Assembly: GCF_009208735.1 (NCBI RefSeq)
Contig: NZ_WFLJ01000020.1
Coordinates: 1-64,000 of the forward strand
Length of the DNA stretch: 64,000 nt
From: Janthinobacterium rivuli
GTDB lineage: Bacteria; Pseudomonadota; Gammaproteobacteria; Burkholderiales; Burkholderiaceae_D
Direction of reading: 5' to 3'
Notes under the pieces: model-generated
Told to the model about the DNA's origin: nothing
Database searches by the model: none
The model's input: only the letters and a program-made list of their open reading frames with translations
Program-made: the position numbers and the translations under genes
Shown: piece by piece, positions 36,552-46,145 of the stretch
Layout of the letters: each line of letters starts with the position of its first letter
Numbering within the stretch: position 1 is the first letter of the stretch

Positions 36552-38051
36552 ATGCCTTCCTCTTCACGCCTTTCCCTCCCCCTGCAGGTGCTGGCCGCCT
36601 GCCTCACGGGCTTGCTCATACCCCTGTGTTTCACGGGCCCGGCCGTGGCGCTGCCCGCGCTCGGCGCCGAACTGCACGGCAGCGCCGCCGCCCTGAACTG
36701 GGTCATCAATGCGTATATCCTCAGCTATGGCAGCGCCATGATGGTGGCCGGCAGTCTGACGGACGTGCTGGGACGGCGCCGCGTCTGGCTGGCGGGGCTG
36801 GCGCTGTTTTGCTTGGCGACATTAGCCATCGCCGTCGCGCCCTCGGTGGCATGGATCGCCGCGCTGCGCTTCGTGCAGGGCCTCGGCGGCGCGGCCGCGT
36901 TCGCCGCCGCCATGTCGTCGCTGGCGCCCCTGTTCCACGGCGCGGCGCGCGGCCGGGTGATGAGCGTGCTGGGCACGACCTTCGGCCTGGGCCTGGCCTT
37001 CGGCCCGCTGGCGGCCGGCGCCATGCTGGCACTGGCCCGCTGGCCCGCCATCTTTTACGCCACGGCCGCGCTGGGCGCCATCGGCATGCTGCTGGTATGG
37101 GGCAGCGTGCCGGCCGATCCGCCGCGCGGCAAGGGCCGGCTGGACTGGCCTGGCGCACTCAGCTTCAGCGCCGCGCTGGGCCTGTTGACCCTGGGCATGC
37201 TGCTGGCGCCGGAACACGGCTGGCGCAGCAGCGCCGTGCTGCTGTCCATCGCCGCATCCGCGTTGCTCTTGTGGATGTTTATCGCGGTCGAACGGGGGAC
37301 GGCGCAGCCCCTGCTGGACCTGTCGCTGTTCCGCCAGCGCCGCTTTCTCGCCGTGCAAGTGCTGGCCGCCTCGCCCGCCTTCCTGTTCATCGTGCTCATC
37401 GTCATGCTGCCGGGGCGCTTCATCGGCATCGACGGCATGTCCGCGCTGGCGGCGGGCCGCCTGATGATCGCCCTGGCCGCGCCACTGCTGCTCGTGCCGA
37501 TGCTGGCGGCGCTGCTGTCGCGCTGGATCACGGCGGGCACGCTGTGCGCGGCGGGATTGCTGCTGGCCGCGGCGGGCCTGGCCTGGCTGGCGCTGGTACT
37601 CGCTGGCGGTGGCGGTGCGGCGCTGGCCGGCCCGTTGCTGCTGATCGGCGCGGGCATCGGCTTGCCGTGGGGCTTGATGGATGGCATGGCCTTGAGCGTG
37701 GTGGAAACGCAGCGGGCCGGCATGGCGACGGGCATCTTCAATACCGTGCGCATCAGCGCCGACGGGGTGGCGCTGGCTCTGGCGGGCGCCTTGCTGGCGG
37801 GCCTGATCGGCACGGGGCTGGCGCGCCAGCTGCCCAGCGACTTGCCCGTGCTGGCGGCCGCCAGCCGCGCCGCGCTCGGTGATATCCAACAGGCAACGCA
37901 GCTGCTGGGCGGCCAGGAAGCGCTGCTGCGCGCCAGCTACGACGCCGCCTTCCGCCAGTTGCTGAACGGCCTGGCCGTGCTGGCAGTGGCGCTGGCGGCG
38001 CTGGTGCCGTATTTACTAGGAAAGGATAGGACTCACGCGTCGAGTCCGTAG
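36552..38051 (+). CDS. MFS drug/metabolite exporter, DHA2-type (14 TM)
   Basis: 499 residues with about 14 hydrophobic segments. The start is MPSSSRLSLPLQVLAACLTG; GSLTDVLGRRRVWLAGLALF matches the MFS loop 2-3 signature, followed by LRFVQGLGGAAAFAAAMSSLAPLFHGAARGRVMSVLG (motif C region). It resembles EmrB/QacA-type proton-driven exporters; the substrate cannot be deduced. It is divergently paired with the LysR gene. The 3' end overlaps the convergent membrane-protease-like gene by 19 bp. Confidence 0.88.
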   Translation: MPSSSRLSLPLQVLAACLTGLLIPLCFTGPAVALPALGAELHGSAAALNWVINAYILSYGSAMMVAGSLTDVLGRRRVWLAGLALFCLATLAIAVAPSVAWIAALRFVQGLGGAAAFAAAMSSLAPLFHGAARGRVMSVLGTTFGLGLAFGPLAAGAMLALARWPAIFYATAALGAIGMLLVWGSVPADPPRGKGRLDWPGALSFSAALGLLTLGMLLAPEHGWRSSAVLLSIAASALLLWMFIAVERGTAQPLLDLSLFRQRRFLAVQVLAASPAFLFIVLIVMLPGRFIGIDGMSALAAGRLMIALAAPLLLVPMLAALLSRWITAGTLCAAGLLLAAAGLAWLALVLAGGGGAALAGPLLLIGAGIGLPWGLMDGMALSVVETQRAGMATGIFNTVRISADGVALALAGALLAGLIGTGLARQLPSDLPVLAAASRAALGDIQQATQLLGGQEALLRASYDAAFRQLLNGLAVLAVALAALVPYLLGKDRTHASSP

Positions 38052-38569
38052 AACACCGCGATCAGGACGGCGATGTTGTTGCAGGCGCGCGAGAAGGTCG
38101 TTGTCGCGTAGGCAACGGCCACGCCGGGGCTGCGGTAGCGCAGGTAGACAAAGCTGAACATGGCGCCCGAACCGAGGGCGACGATGGCGTGCAGCAAGCC
38201 GCCGCTGATGAAATGCACGATGGCCCACAGGATGGCGCCGATAAAAATGCTCAGCTGGCGGCTGGCGCCCAGGCGCTTGAGGATTTCCAGCGGCAGCAGC
38301 TGGCCGAGGAAGGTTTCCAGGATGGGAGAATAGATGACGACCCAGAACACCAGCAGGGGCAGCGACATTTCGCGCTTGAACTTGGCCAGGCCCGTGTGCG
38401 CGCCCCAGTATTCGGGCGGCAACAGCCATTTGGTGAGGAACAGGATGGCAAAGCACAGCATGCAGGTGAGCAAACCCCAGCCGAGGCCGGCAAGGGCCAG
38501 CTGCAGCACGGGCGGCGCCGGTCCGTCGTCGTCCGGGCTGGATAGATCATGGCTGCTGCGCACTTGCAT
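38033..38569 (-). CDS. CPBP-like integral membrane protein with degenerate protease motifs
   Basis: 178 residues from ATG 38569, preceded by AGGACGA; the frame could start at 38599. Five to six hydrophobic segments. The region SPILETFLGQLLPLEILKRLG sits where CPBP/Abi proteases have EExxxR, followed by ILWAIVHFISGGLLHAIVALGSGAMFSFVYLR and FSRACNNIAVL. The second Glu and the Arg of motif 1 are absent while the FxxxH-like and Asn parts remain, so proteolytic activity is doubtful. Function unknown; convergent with the MFS gene. Confidence 0.65.
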   Translation of the reverse strand: MQVRSSHDLSSPDDDGPAPPVLQLALAGLGWGLLTCMLCFAILFLTKWLLPPEYWGAHTGLAKFKREMSLPLLVFWVVIYSPILETFLGQLLPLEILKRLGASRQLSIFIGAILWAIVHFISGGLLHAIVALGSGAMFSFVYLRYRSPGVAVAYATTTFSRACNNIAVLIAVFYGLDA

Positions 38570-38663
38570 GAGTCGTCCTGGCGGTGATCCAGCTCTCATT
38601 GTAGCGCGGAATAGAACTGCTGGCGCATGGCTGCCGGCGCGCCGCGCTGCGGCGCGTCCGCCG

Positions 38664-40244
38664 TCAGGCCGCCAGGCGCAGGCGACCGTTGGCCGGCGCG
38701 GCCAGTTTGAAGATGCCCACTTCCTGCTCCAGCTGCGCCGCCTGCTGCTGCAGTTCGTGCGCGGCGGCCGCCGCCTGCTCGACCAGGGCCGCGTTTTGCT
38801 GGGTGACCCTGTCCATGTCGACGATGGCGCGGTTGACTTGTTCGATGCCGGCGCCCTGCTCCTGCGTGGCGTGGCTGATCTCGGCCATGATGCCCGTCAC
38901 CCTGCCGATGCCGGCCACTACGTCATGCATGGTGGCGCCCGCCTGCTCGACGAGCAGGGTGCCCGTGCCCACCTTGCTGACGGAATCGTCGATCAGCAGC
39001 TTGATTTCGCGCGCGGCGGCGGCGGAACGCTGTGCCAGGCTGCGCACCTCGGTGGCGACGACGGCGAAGCCGCGCCCCTGCTCACCGGCGCGCGCCGCTT
39101 CCACGGCCGCGTTCAAGGCCAGGATATTCGTCTGGAAGGCGATGCTGTCGATGACGCCGATGATGTCGACGATCTTGTTCGACGAGGCATTGATCAGGCC
39201 CATCGTGTGCACCACTTCGGCCACCGCCTTGCCGCCCTGCTCCGACACCTTCGACGCTTCACGCGCCAGGTGATTTGCCTGCTGGGCGTTGTCCGCATTC
39301 TGGCGCACGGTGGAAATGAGCTCTTCCATCGATGAGGCCACCTCTTCGAGGGAGCCGGCCTGCTGTTCCGTGCGCTGCGACAGATCGCGGTTGCCCGAAG
39401 CGATCTCGGTCGAGGCCGTGGCGATGCTTTCCGTTCCGTGACGCACCTTGCCGACGATGGCGGCCAGGTTGTCGCGCATGGTCTTGATGGCAAACAGCAA
39501 GCTGCTGTCGTCGCCGTCGCGCGTGTGCACGTCGATGGCCAGCTCACCGAGCGCGATGCGCCCGGCGATCGAGGCCGCATACGCCGGTTCGCCGCCCAGC
39601 TGGCGCAGCAATCCCCGCGTGATGACGGTGGCGACCGCAATACAAATGAGCACGCTGAGCGCGGCCAGCACGCCGATCCAGCGCAGCGACTGGCCGTAGA
39701 TGGCGCGCGCGGCCACGCTGGCCTGCTCCGATTCAAGCAGCACGTTTTTCAGCACGGCATCGATATCGGCGACGATCTGGCGCCGCAGCGGGCTGCATTC
39801 CTCGACGAGGAAGGTGCCGTACTGCTCCATCTGCCCGGTGGCGCGGAACTGGCGCGGCCGCTGCAATTCCCGCGCCATGGTTTTGAGCCCCGTGCTGACC
39901 TTCTCGAACTGGGGGTCGCCGGCGAACTGCGGCGCCAGGCGGGCCAGCGCTTCCAGGTACAGCGCCTTCTGGCTGTCGAGGATGGCCAGCTCTTTTTCGG
40001 CGGCGGCCTGCTCATGGAAGATATACGCGTTGCGGGCGGCCAGGCCCGTCTGGTCGAGCGCTTCGCGCGCCACGTACAGGGGTTCGAGTTTTTCCAGTTG
40101 AACTTTTTCTTGCGCGTCCATGGCGCCGGAGATGGCGCCGATGCGCAGCAGCGCGAACGCCGCCAGCACCAGCATGAGTACGACCAGCAGCCCGAAGCCT
40201 GCGCTCAGGCGCGCGCCTATCGTCAAACGATTGAATGACATCAT
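38664..40244 (-). CDS. Methyl-accepting chemotaxis protein
   Basis: About 526 residues from the MM start at 40244 ([20 protein letters not shown]). Membrane segment 1 lies at about residues 12-32; a periplasmic helical sensor domain runs to about 187; membrane segment 2 is about 190-208 ([20 protein letters not shown]); HAMP follows. The cytoplasmic hairpin has [51 protein letters not shown], the invariant signalling tip. It should signal through CheW/CheA in response to an unknown ligand. It lacks a C-terminal CheR-binding pentapeptide. Confidence 0.93.
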   Translation of the reverse strand: MMSFNRLTIGARLSAGFGLLVVLMLVLAAFALLRIGAISGAMDAQEKVQLEKLEPLYVAREALDQTGLAARNAYIFHEQAAAEKELAILDSQKALYLEALARLAPQFAGDPQFEKVSTGLKTMARELQRPRQFRATGQMEQYGTFLVEECSPLRRQIVADIDAVLKNVLLESEQASVAARAIYGQSLRWIGVLAALSVLICIAVATVITRGLLRQLGGEPAYAASIAGRIALGELAIDVHTRDGDDSSLLFAIKTMRDNLAAIVGKVRHGTESIATASTEIASGNRDLSQRTEQQAGSLEEVASSMEELISTVRQNADNAQQANHLAREASKVSEQGGKAVAEVVHTMGLINASSNKIVDIIGVIDSIAFQTNILALNAAVEAARAGEQGRGFAVVATEVRSLAQRSAAAAREIKLLIDDSVSKVGTGTLLVEQAGATMHDVVAGIGRVTGIMAEISHATQEQGAGIEQVNRAIVDMDRVTQQNAALVEQAAAAAHELQQQAAQLEQEVGIFKLAAPANGRLRLAA

Positions 40245-40512
40245 TGTTGTTATTGCCCTGTAATAAAGTTGATTGTTGCTGGTTATCTGAAAACCAGCGA
40301 TCCGCTCGCCGTCGTGTTGCCTTTCCTGCATGGCGCAGGATGGGTCTCTAACTGGCGTTTTTTGGGCAGTCAGCTTCTAATGTCGGGCAATGCAGGCGCG
40401 CGGGGGAGACCCTCACGCCATACAACAGCACACTGAATTATAAGCGAACAGCGTTATGGATGATTTCACGCGTCCGCTTTTAATGCTTTGATGCAAGTCA
40501 ACAGGGGACGGA

Positions 40513-40947
40513 TCAGCCCGCGCCCGGGGCGTCGATGACGGCCATGGTGATGCGCGAAATGCAGCACAGCTTGCCATCGTCGTCGGCGATGCGGATTTCC
40601 CAGACCTGGCTGGTGCGGCCCCGGTGGATAGGCGTGGCGCGCCCCGTCACCTGGCCGCCGCGCACGCCGCGCAGGTGGTTGGCATTGATTTCCTGGCCCA
40701 CGCTCACGTGGCGGCGGGAGTCGAGACAGGCATTCGCGGCCATGCTGCCCAGGGTTTCGGCCAGCAGCACGGACGCGCCGCCATGCAGCAGCTTGAACGG
40801 TTGCATGGTGCGGTGGTCGACGGGCATGGTCGCCTCGATCCAGTCGGGGCCGAAGGCCGTGAATTCGATGCCCAGGTGGCGCATGGCCGTGCCTGCACTG
40901 GCGGCGTTCAGGGTAGCCAGGTCGAGCGGTGCGTGCCAGATTTCCAT
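40513..40947 (-). CDS. Hotdog-fold acyl-CoA thioesterase (YdiI/EntH type)
   Basis: 144 residues: MEIWHAPLDLATLNAASAGTAMRHLGIEF, then MQPFKLLHGGASVLLAETLGSMAA, the PaaI/YdiI active-site helix with the catalytic Glu, and VSVGQEINANHLRG. These enzymes hydrolyse aromatic or dihydroxynaphthoyl-CoA thioesters, among others; the substrate cannot be fixed here. It lies 268 bp upstream of the chemoreceptor gene with the same orientation. The extended frame to 40963 is in another reading frame. Confidence 0.88.
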   Translation of the reverse strand: MEIWHAPLDLATLNAASAGTAMRHLGIEFTAFGPDWIEATMPVDHRTMQPFKLLHGGASVLLAETLGSMAANACLDSRRHVSVGQEINANHLRGVRGGQVTGRATPIHRGRTSQVWEIRIADDDGKLCCISRITMAVIDAPGAG

Positions 40948-41056
40948 CGTTACCTCGTATCAATGTGGAGAAAGGTCCATTGTAGGACAGTGCTCTCCCG
41001 CGTGCCGCTTCATCTTTCCTTCACCCTGGCACGGGGTGGCGCTGGCATTAACTGGT

Positions 41057-41062
41057 TATAAT
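41057..41062 (+). promoter_or_regulatory. -10 element (TATAAT) upstream of lpxO
   Basis: A perfect TATAAT lies 30 bases before the ATG at 41092, giving an expected start near 41069 and a leader of about 23 bases. No convincing -35 hexamer stands 16-18 bases upstream, so an activator may be needed. Confidence 0.5.
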
Positions 41063-41091
41063 TGCCCCATTCTTAAAAAACGAGGTTGTGT

Positions 41092-41991
41092 ATGAAGTGG
41101 GCCTTGCTGGGCATTTTTGTGTTTTCTGTTTTACATATTCATTTTCGTGGCAAGGTGCGCCTGCCGTTCCGCCGCCAGATCTTCGATCACTCCTCGTTCA
41201 TGGCGCCGCTGAACCTGTTCATGCACACCTTTTCCAAGGTGCCGGCCACGCCCTATTTAGCCGTCGAGCAATTCCCGGAATTGGCGCCGCTGCAGCAGAA
41301 CTGGCAAATCATCCGCGATGAAGCGCTGCGCATGCAGGAAATGAAAAAAATCAAGGCGGCGGAAAAGAACAATGACGTGGGGTTCAATTCCTTCTTCAAG
41401 TATGGCTGGAAGCGTTTCTACCTGAAATGGTATGACGCGAACCACCCGTCGGCACAGCAGATGTGCCCACAAACCTATGCGCTGCTGCAATCGATTCCCT
41501 CGATCAAGGCGGCCATGTTCGCGGAACTGCCGCAAGGCGGCAAGCTCAACCCGCACCGCGACCCGTTCGCCGGCTCCCTGCGCTACCACCTGGGCTTGCA
41601 GACGCCGAACGACGACCGCTGCTTCATCGACGTCGATGGCGAACGCCACAGCTGGCGCGACGGCCAGGCCGTGATGTTCGATGAAACGTATATCCACTGG
41701 GCACGCAACGATGCCGACAGCGACCGCATCATCCTGTTCTGCGACATCGAGCGCCCGATGCGCTACCGCTGGGCGCAAGGCTTGAACCGCTGGCTGGGCC
41801 GCACCCTGATGACGGCCGCCGCCTCGCCCAACGAACTGGGCGACCAGGTGGGCGGCGTGAGCAAGCTGTTCCAGATTTCCTGGACCATGGGCCAGTACCG
41901 CCGCCGCTTCAAGGCGTGGAACAAGACGGCCTACCAGGTCACCCGCGTGGCCCTCGTCGTGGGCGTGATCGCGCTGATCTACTTTATCTAA
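41092..41991 (+). CDS. lpxO: Lipid A 2-hydroxylase family (aspartyl/asparaginyl beta-hydroxylase fold)
   Basis: 299 residues from ATG 41092, with GAGG 6 bases upstream. The N-terminal membrane segment (about 3-16) and C-terminal hydrophobic segment (about 280-298) frame a Fe(II)/2-oxoglutarate dioxygenase domain: MFAELPQGGKLNPHRDPFAGSLRYHLGL (first His-x-Asp), HSWRDGQAVMFDETYIHWARN (distal His) and RIILFCDIERPMR (2-oxoglutarate Arg region). LpxO adds a 2-OH to the secondary acyl chain of lipid A. A strong terminator follows 24 bp after the stop. Confidence 0.87.
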   Translation: MKWALLGIFVFSVLHIHFRGKVRLPFRRQIFDHSSFMAPLNLFMHTFSKVPATPYLAVEQFPELAPLQQNWQIIRDEALRMQEMKKIKAAEKNNDVGFNSFFKYGWKRFYLKWYDANHPSAQQMCPQTYALLQSIPSIKAAMFAELPQGGKLNPHRDPFAGSLRYHLGLQTPNDDRCFIDVDGERHSWRDGQAVMFDETYIHWARNDADSDRIILFCDIERPMRYRWAQGLNRWLGRTLMTAAASPNELGDQVGGVSKLFQISWTMGQYRRRFKAWNKTAYQVTRVALVVGVIALIYFI

Positions 41992-42015
41992 GCGCCGACA
42001 TCGATGCTTCGACAG

Positions 42016-42039
42016 AAACCGCCTTCGGGCGGTTTTTTT
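42016..42039 (+). terminator. Rho-independent terminator after lpxO
   Basis: Perfect 8-bp stem AAACCGCC/GGCGGTTT around a TTCG tetraloop, followed by a run of T, 24 bp past the stop codon. The A-rich left arm could also terminate leftward transcription. Confidence 0.9.
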
Positions 42040-42073
42040 ATCATGCGATGCCAATCACCAGGAGAATCAGACA

Positions 42074-42466
42074 ATGACCGAACGCGACCGCCAATACGAT
42101 ATCCAGATCGGCGACGATGCATGGATCGAGTTCATCAGCCTTGATGGCCGCTATGACCAGGCCATCGATATCGATGCCCTGCTGGACGGCCTGTGGCCGC
42201 TGATCTGCCGCCTGGAAACCCATTGCGTGGCCGGCTGCTGCGGCATGGATGCCTTCGATTTCACGCCCGAAGGCATCACCGCGGCGCTGCTTGAGCTTGA
42301 CCGCGCGCAACTGCGTGCCGCCTGCACGCAAGCCCGCGGTGCCGTGGCGGCGGCCGCCAGCGACGTCTTCACGAGCAACACGATGAATCACATGGCCGAC
42401 AAACGCGTGTTTCTGCAATTGCTCGAGCATCTCGACCGCTGCCTGGCGGACCCGCAAACGGCCTAG
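42074..42466 (+). CDS. Hypothetical protein (DUF6331-like), 130 aa
   Basis: 130 residues: [25 protein letters not shown], then [29 protein letters not shown] with a Cys cluster, a central alanine-rich helix and [23 protein letters not shown]. It resembles DUF6331 proteins of unknown function. An AGGAG site precedes the ATG. No signal peptide; probably cytoplasmic. It stands between the lpxO terminator and the carbonic anhydrase gene, possibly with its own promoter. Confidence 0.65.
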   Translation: MTERDRQYDIQIGDDAWIEFISLDGRYDQAIDIDALLDGLWPLICRLETHCVAGCCGMDAFDFTPEGITAALLELDRAQLRAACTQARGAVAAAASDVFTSNTMNHMADKRVFLQLLEHLDRCLADPQTA

Positions 42467-42530
42467 CCGGCAAGCCAGCTGCGCCAACATCGGCGATAAT
42501 ACTGGCTCACACCACTCTTTTCTTTTATTT

Positions 42531-43163
42531 ATGCGCGACATCATTGCCGGATTTCTACGTTTCCAGAAGGAAGTCTTTCCTGAACGCCGAGAGCTGTTCA
42601 AGACATTGGCCACGGGACAGACGCCCAAGGCCTTGTTCATTTCCTGCTCCGACAGCCGGATGGTGCCGGAACTGGTGACGCAGCGCGAACCTGGCGAACT
42701 GTTCGTGATCCGCAACGCGGGCAACATCGTGCCCTCGTTCGGCCCGGAACCGGGCGGCGTGAGCGCGTCCGTCGAATTCGCGGTCGCGGCCCTGCAGGTG
42801 ACGGACATCGTCATTTGCGGCCATTCCGATTGCGGCGCGATGAAAGCCATCGCCACCTGCACCTGCCTCGATCACATGCCGGCAGTCAAGAACTGGCTGC
42901 GCCATGCGGATGCGGCGCGCATGATCAATGAATCCGTCGAGCATGCCACGGAACAGGACCGCATCGACGGCATGGTACGCGCGAATGTCGTGGCACAACT
43001 CAACAACATCCGCACGCACCCCTCGGTGGCGCTGGGCATCACGCAAAAACGCCTGACCCTGCATGGCTGGGTGTATGACATCGAAAACGGTTCGCTCGAT
43101 GCGCTCGACGAGTCCACCGGCCAATTTGTCCCGCTGGCGGAACATCCGGCCTCGAAGCTGTAA
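42531..43163 (+). CDS. Beta-class carbonic anhydrase
   Basis: 210 residues, full length for the class. Zinc ligands are in [14 protein letters not shown] (Cys, with the Asp-Arg dyad) and [13 protein letters not shown] (His and Cys). [14 protein letters not shown] is the conserved loop. It interconverts CO2 and bicarbonate in the cytoplasm. No cyanate genes are adjacent, so a cynT label is not justified. A 9-bp hairpin follows the stop (43179-43202). Confidence 0.93.
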   Translation: MRDIIAGFLRFQKEVFPERRELFKTLATGQTPKALFISCSDSRMVPELVTQREPGELFVIRNAGNIVPSFGPEPGGVSASVEFAVAALQVTDIVICGHSDCGAMKAIATCTCLDHMPAVKNWLRHADAARMINESVEHATEQDRIDGMVRANVVAQLNNIRTHPSVALGITQKRLTLHGWVYDIENGSLDALDESTGQFVPLAEHPASKL

Positions 43164-43178
43164 GCGCAGGTTCTCCCC

Positions 43179-43202
43179 GTCAAGCGCAACATGGCGCTTG
43201 AC
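43179..43202 (+). terminator. Possible terminator or attenuator hairpin between carbonic anhydrase and ferredoxin genes
   Basis: Perfect 9-bp stem GTCAAGCGC/GCGCTTGAC with a 6-base loop, 15 bp after the stop. There is no T-run behind it, so it may be a weak terminator or only an RNA-stabilising structure. Confidence 0.45.
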
Positions 43203-43252
43203 CTTGTCCAGGCGGGAAGGTGCAAGGTAACGGTACTCAAGGAGATTATCGT

Positions 43253-43585
43253 ATGCCAACCATCACCGTATTACCCCATCCCGAGCTGGCTCCCGCAGGC
43301 GCCGTGTTTGACGCGCCGCAAAACATGAGCATTTGCGACGCCTTGCTGCTCAACAAAATAGACATGGAACACGCCTGCGGTCAGGTGGGCGCCTGTTCCA
43401 CCTGCCACGTGGTCGTGGTTCAGGGTTTCGATACGCTCAATGCGCTGGGCGACAATGAAGAAGACATGCTGGACCAGGCCTGGGGCTTGCAGCCCCAGTC
43501 GCGCCTGTCGTGCCAGGCGCGCGTGAGCGGCGCAGACCTGACGGTGGAACTGCCCCGCTACACGCTCAACCACGCCAAGGAATAG
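43253..43585 (+). CDS. [2Fe-2S] ferredoxin, ISC (adrenodoxin) type
   Basis: 110 residues starting MPTITVLPHPELAPAGAVFDA, with an AAGGAG site. Cluster ligands are in HACGQVGACSTCHVVVV (Cys-x5-Cys-x2-Cys) plus the fourth in SRLSCQARVSG, the adrenodoxin/Fdx arrangement. VELPRYTLNHAKE is the usual C-terminus of the ISC ferredoxin. It donates electrons for iron-sulfur cluster assembly. It is separate from any isc operon in this window. Confidence 0.9.
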   Translation: MPTITVLPHPELAPAGAVFDAPQNMSICDALLLNKIDMEHACGQVGACSTCHVVVVQGFDTLNALGDNEEDMLDQAWGLQPQSRLSCQARVSGADLTVELPRYTLNHAKE

Positions 43586-43619
43586 CCCCCGGCGCGCCAG
43601 CCTGCTTACCTGACTTTGC

Positions 43620-45665
43620 TTACCACATGATCACGCGCTGCTCGGGTGGCAGATACATCGGGTCGCCTGGCTTGATGCCGAACGCTTCGTAGAAACCGGG
43701 CTGGTTTTTCACCGTGCCCTTGGCGCGGAATTCGCCCGGCGAATGCGGGTCGCTCTTGATCTGCGCGATGGCCGCTTCCGGGCGCAATTTCGCGCGCCAT
43801 TTCTGCGCGAAGCCGATGTACAGGCGCTGTTCGCCCGTCAAGCCATCGATGACGGGCGACGGCTTGCCGCCGAGCGAACGCTGGTAAGCTTTATAGGTGA
43901 TCGACAGGCCGGAATTGTCGCCGATGTTTTCACCCAGGGTCAGTTCGCCATTGATATGGTAGCCAGGCACGGGGCTGTAGGCGCCGTACTGCTTGACGAG
44001 GCCGGCCGCCAGCGCCTTGAAGGCCGCGCGGTCCTCCGCCGTCCACCAGTTGCGCAAACGGCCCTTGGCGTCGTACTGGCTGCCGGAATCGTCGAAGGCA
44101 TGGCTGATTTCATGGCCGAAGGTGATGCCCAGCAAGCCGTAATTGACGGCGTCTTCCGCCTTCACGTTGAAGAATGGCGGCTGCAGGATGGCGGCCGGGA
44201 TCGTGATCGCGTTGAGGGCCGGGCTGTAGCTGGCGTTGACGGTTTGCGGCGTCATCGACCATTCGTCGCGGTCGACCGGCTTGCCCAGCTTGGCCAGATT
44301 CTGCTGGCGGCTCCACGCGCGCGCGGCGCGCACGTTGGCGATCAGGTCGTTCGACCGCGTCTGCATGCTGCCGTAGTCGCGCCAGGTATCCGGGTAGGCG
44401 ATCTTCGGCTTCAGCGCGGCCAGCTTGAGCTGGGCTTCCTTCTTGGTTTCCGGGCCCATCCAGTCGAGTTGCTCGATGCCATCCTTGAACGAGGCGACGA
44501 AATTGTCAAACATGGCCATCACGCGTGGCTTCGTTTCCGGCGGCAGATACATTTGCACGTAGCGCTTGCCGACGGCGTCGCTGATGGCGCCATCCGTGAA
44601 GCGCAGCGCCAGCTGCCACTGCGGTTCGCTTTGCGGCACGCCGCGCAGCACCGTGCCGTCAAAGGCGAAACGCTCCTTGACCGTGGCGCTGTCCAGGTAA
44701 GACGCATAGCTTTCGATGATGCGCCAGTTCAGGTAGCTCTTCCACGCTTCCAGCGGCACGGCGGCCACGCTCTCGGAAAAGCCTGTCATGAAGCTGGGCT
44801 GGCGCACCACGGCCGAAGCGGCTTTCGGCGCCAGGCCGGCGGCCGTAAAGTAGGCGTTCCAGTCGAAGGCCGGCGCCAGGGCCGCGAATTTGTCGAAATC
44901 GACGCGGTTGTACGACTTGACGGGGTCGCGCATCTGCACGCGCGTCCATTGCACGGCCGCCAGCCGGGTTTCGAGGTCAAGGATTTGCGCCGCGTGATCG
45001 GCAGCGGCCTTGTCGCCGCTCATGGCCAGCATGGTTTCGATATGCTTGAGGTACTTGGCGCGCACGGCTTGCAGCTTGGCGTCGTCCTCCTTCAGGTAGT
45101 AATCGCGGTCAGGCAAGCCCAAGCCGGACTGGCTGATGTTGACCGTGTAGCGCTCCGGGTCTTGCGCATCGGGCGCCACATAGGCGGAAAACGGCGTGCC
45201 GACGCCATTGCTCTGCAGGTAGGCGAACAGCGCCGGCAAGTCTTTCTTGTCTTTCACGCCAGCCACGCGGGCCAGTTCGGCCTTCAAGGGCTTGAAGCCG
45301 GCCGCATTGCGCGCCGTCTCGTTCATGAAGCTCGTGTACAGGTCGGCGATCTTGTGCGCTTCGCTGCCGGGCTTGCCGGGGTTCTTGACGGTGGCGTCGA
45401 TCAGGCCGCGCAGCTGGCCCTGGGCGATTTCGCGCAATTCGATATACGTGCCCCAGACGGATTTGTCGGCCGGGATCTCCGTATTGCGGGTCCACACGCC
45501 GTTGACGTAGCCGTAGAAGTCGTCCCTGGGGCTGACGGCCGGATCCAGGGTTTTCAGGTCGATGCCGGAGACGGGCGCGATCGCATTGGTAGCTTGGGCG
45601 TACAACGACGGCGAGGATAAGGCGAACAAGGCGCAGCAGGCGGCGCTGATGAGTGAGCGTTTCAC
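43620..45665 (-). CDS. M13-family zinc metallopeptidase (neprilysin/PepO type), exported
   Basis: 681 residues from GTG 45665, chosen because AAGGGA lies 6 bases upstream and a proper signal peptide then follows (KRSLISAACCALFALSSPSLYAQA). The N-terminal M13 domain runs from VSPRDDFYGYVNGVW. The zinc site is ITFGHEISHAFDDSG (HExxH), with the third ligand in GELTLGENIGDNSG, and the family NASYSPALNAITIPAAILQPPFF region precedes it. The C-terminus ends PEQRVIMW, the usual xxCxVW-like end with Cys replaced. It degrades small peptides in the periplasm. Confidence 0.93.
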   Translation of the reverse strand: MKRSLISAACCALFALSSPSLYAQATNAIAPVSGIDLKTLDPAVSPRDDFYGYVNGVWTRNTEIPADKSVWGTYIELREIAQGQLRGLIDATVKNPGKPGSEAHKIADLYTSFMNETARNAAGFKPLKAELARVAGVKDKKDLPALFAYLQSNGVGTPFSAYVAPDAQDPERYTVNISQSGLGLPDRDYYLKEDDAKLQAVRAKYLKHIETMLAMSGDKAAADHAAQILDLETRLAAVQWTRVQMRDPVKSYNRVDFDKFAALAPAFDWNAYFTAAGLAPKAASAVVRQPSFMTGFSESVAAVPLEAWKSYLNWRIIESYASYLDSATVKERFAFDGTVLRGVPQSEPQWQLALRFTDGAISDAVGKRYVQMYLPPETKPRVMAMFDNFVASFKDGIEQLDWMGPETKKEAQLKLAALKPKIAYPDTWRDYGSMQTRSNDLIANVRAARAWSRQQNLAKLGKPVDRDEWSMTPQTVNASYSPALNAITIPAAILQPPFFNVKAEDAVNYGLLGITFGHEISHAFDDSGSQYDAKGRLRNWWTAEDRAAFKALAAGLVKQYGAYSPVPGYHINGELTLGENIGDNSGLSITYKAYQRSLGGKPSPVIDGLTGEQRLYIGFAQKWRAKLRPEAAIAQIKSDPHSPGEFRAKGTVKNQPGFYEAFGIKPGDPMYLPPEQRVIMW

Positions 45666-45731
45666 GAAGAGTCCCTTAATTGTTTTAACTACATGTTGGA
45701 GAACATGCTGTGTCCAGGCATGAAAGGCCGG

Positions 45732-45762
45732 ATTATAGACGGCCTGCCTGCCGCGCAACAAT
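45732..45762 (-). promoter_or_regulatory. Candidate sigma70 promoter of the M13 peptidase gene
   Basis: Minus-strand TATAAT (45737-45732) is a perfect -10, with TTGTTG (45762-45757) upstream at a long 19-base spacing. Transcription would start near 45725, leaving about 60 bases to the GTG start. The -35 is weak. Confidence 0.4.
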
Positions 45763-45907
45763 GTCGGTTGAACAATTCCAGTGCACCGATGTTCGCTGAG
45801 GCACGCCTCAAGCCCGCGCCGATGATCAGCAAATGTTACCATCTAGCAATAACCATAGCGGTCGTTCACCACCTGTTTTTGCCTGGCTCGTTGACTGGAG
45901 AAGTTTG

Positions 45908-46144
45908 ATGCAGGAATGCAGATTCAATATTTTCGGCACGCTGATTGCCGTCCGCGGGCATCCGGGAGCATGGCGCGCCTTCTATCTCGGTGCGGAAGGC
46001 AAGCGCCGGCCCGCCGATTTCATCATTCCCGACGATATTGGCGCCGATGCCTTGTGCGAGTACCTGGCTGACCTGTTCCATGAAGAGGCGACGCCGCGCA
46101 ATAACACGGCAACACAAATCGGCTCGTCCGCGTTCGAGGCCTAG
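45908..46144 (+). CDS. Hypothetical small protein, 78 aa (DUF7661-like)
   Basis: 78 residues from ATG 45908 (MQECRFNIFGTLIAVRGHPG), preceded by GGAGAAG; the frame could extend to 45833 but without a site. The first 60 residues (GAWRAFYLGAEGKRRPADFIIPDDIGADALCEYLADLFHEEA) look like a compact alpha/beta protein shared by many Proteobacteria, probably the DUF7661 group; function unknown. It converges on the lipoprotein gene, ending 1 bp from it. Confidence 0.6.
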   Translation: MQECRFNIFGTLIAVRGHPGAWRAFYLGAEGKRRPADFIIPDDIGADALCEYLADLFHEEATPRNNTATQIGSSAFEA

Positions 46145-46145
46145 C

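Noticed and set aside
38664..40512. Sigma28 flagellar promoter upstream of the chemoreceptor
   Set aside because: I looked for TAAA-N15-GCCGATAA on the minus strand in 40245-40512 and found no acceptable match.
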